Below are positions 5,890-6,055 of a stretch of 6,055 bases of DNA, piece by piece (position 1 is the stretch's first letter; each line of letters begins with the position of its first letter). The notes beneath the pieces are model-generated. The model was not told the DNA's origin, made no database searches, and saw only the letters and a list, made by a program, of their open reading frames with translations. Both the position numbers and the translations under genes were made by a program. The stretch is from the NCBI GenBank assembly GCA_018725275.1, contig QLUC01000096.1, forward strand, positions 1 through 6,055. The letters run 5' to 3'. The DNA comes from Bacillota bacterium (GTDB lineage Bacteria; Bacillota; UBA994).

Positions 5890-6055
5890 GTGGTCGCCGT
5901 GTGGGAGGATTTAGAATGCTACTTGCGCTTTGACCCGAGCCGGCGTGGGTTTGCAGGTCTACTAAAGGCAGGTAGCCTCGAGCGAGTGGCGTGCCGGTTA
6001 GAGCAGACCAAGCGCGTGGCCATTGCGACAGGATTCTTCATCCCAGAAGCCCAGG
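5890..6055 (+). CDS. DUF4392 / D-glutamate-cyclase-like protein, 5' part
   Basis: Only the first 55 codons are inside the window. The segment KRVAIATGFFIPEAQ (41-55) matches the start of the D-glutamate cyclase (DUF4392) domain, in which a strand ending in TGF is followed by a Pro-rich turn and normally by a DGPxG motif that would lie just beyond the edge. Bacterial relatives are poorly studied; the mitochondrial member converts D-glutamate to 5-oxo-D-proline. The GTG at 5890 follows GAGGAG (5875-5880) by nine bases. A GTG at 5899 and an ATT at 5884 are alternatives. It lies 13 bases after the DUF1450-like gene and is probably co-transcribed with it. The family call rests on a short motif and needs the rest of the gene to confirm it. 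Confidence 0.6.
   Translation, partial: MVAVWEDLECYLRFDPSRRGFAGLLKAGSLERVACRLEQTKRVAIATGFFIPEAQ

Overview
The window looks like chromosomal DNA of a Gram-positive, probably spore-forming clostridial member of the Bacillota. The pointers are a GerMN (spore germination/sporulation) domain remnant, strong AGGAGG-type ribosome binding sites, sigma-A type TTGACA/TATAAT promoters with 17-bp spacers, a yybP-ykoY manganese riboswitch with an intrinsic terminator, and a YuzB-like DUF1450 protein. The genus cannot be fixed from the sequence alone. Coding density is high, and no rRNA, tRNA, CRISPR array or insertion sequence was seen.

Layout. Bases 1-98 are a short leader holding a striking 49-nt inverted repeat (61-109). 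Bases 99-578 (+) hold a GerMN-domain gene broken by two frame changes. It meets, tail to tail, a 420-residue membrane transporter of the ArsB/NhaD (SLC13-like) superfamily on the minus strand (565-1827). The 284-bp gap at 1828-2111 is a dense divergent control region. Toward the transporter it carries a promoter, a complete manganese riboswitch aptamer and a terminator that shares bases with the aptamer's closing helix. Toward the plus strand it carries a near-consensus promoter for a divergent MurA (2112-3362). After MurA comes a membrane-anchored GAF-GAF-GGDEF diguanylate cyclase (3466-5124). It converges on, and overlaps by 17 bp, a NimA-like flavin-binding protein on the minus strand (5108-5575). 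The likely terminator of the cyclase transcript lies inside that opposing gene. At the right edge a small cysteine-rich DUF1450-like gene (5664-5876) and the start of a D-glutamate-cyclase-like (DUF4392) gene (5890 to the window end) form a short operon.

How it fits together. The clearest functional unit is promoter, Mn2+ riboswitch, terminator and transporter. By analogy with known yybP-ykoY leaders, Mn2+ should stabilise the aptamer, prevent terminator formation and switch transporter expression on. That makes an ArsB/NhaD-type permease a candidate for Mn2+ efflux or Mn2+ tolerance. The MurA homologue keeps the enolpyruvyl-transferase fold signatures but has Asp in place of the fosfomycin-target Cys, plus changes at other usually fixed positions. 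It may be a fosfomycin-insensitive paralogue or an enzyme with altered function. The remaining genes are separate transcription units with no evident shared pathway.
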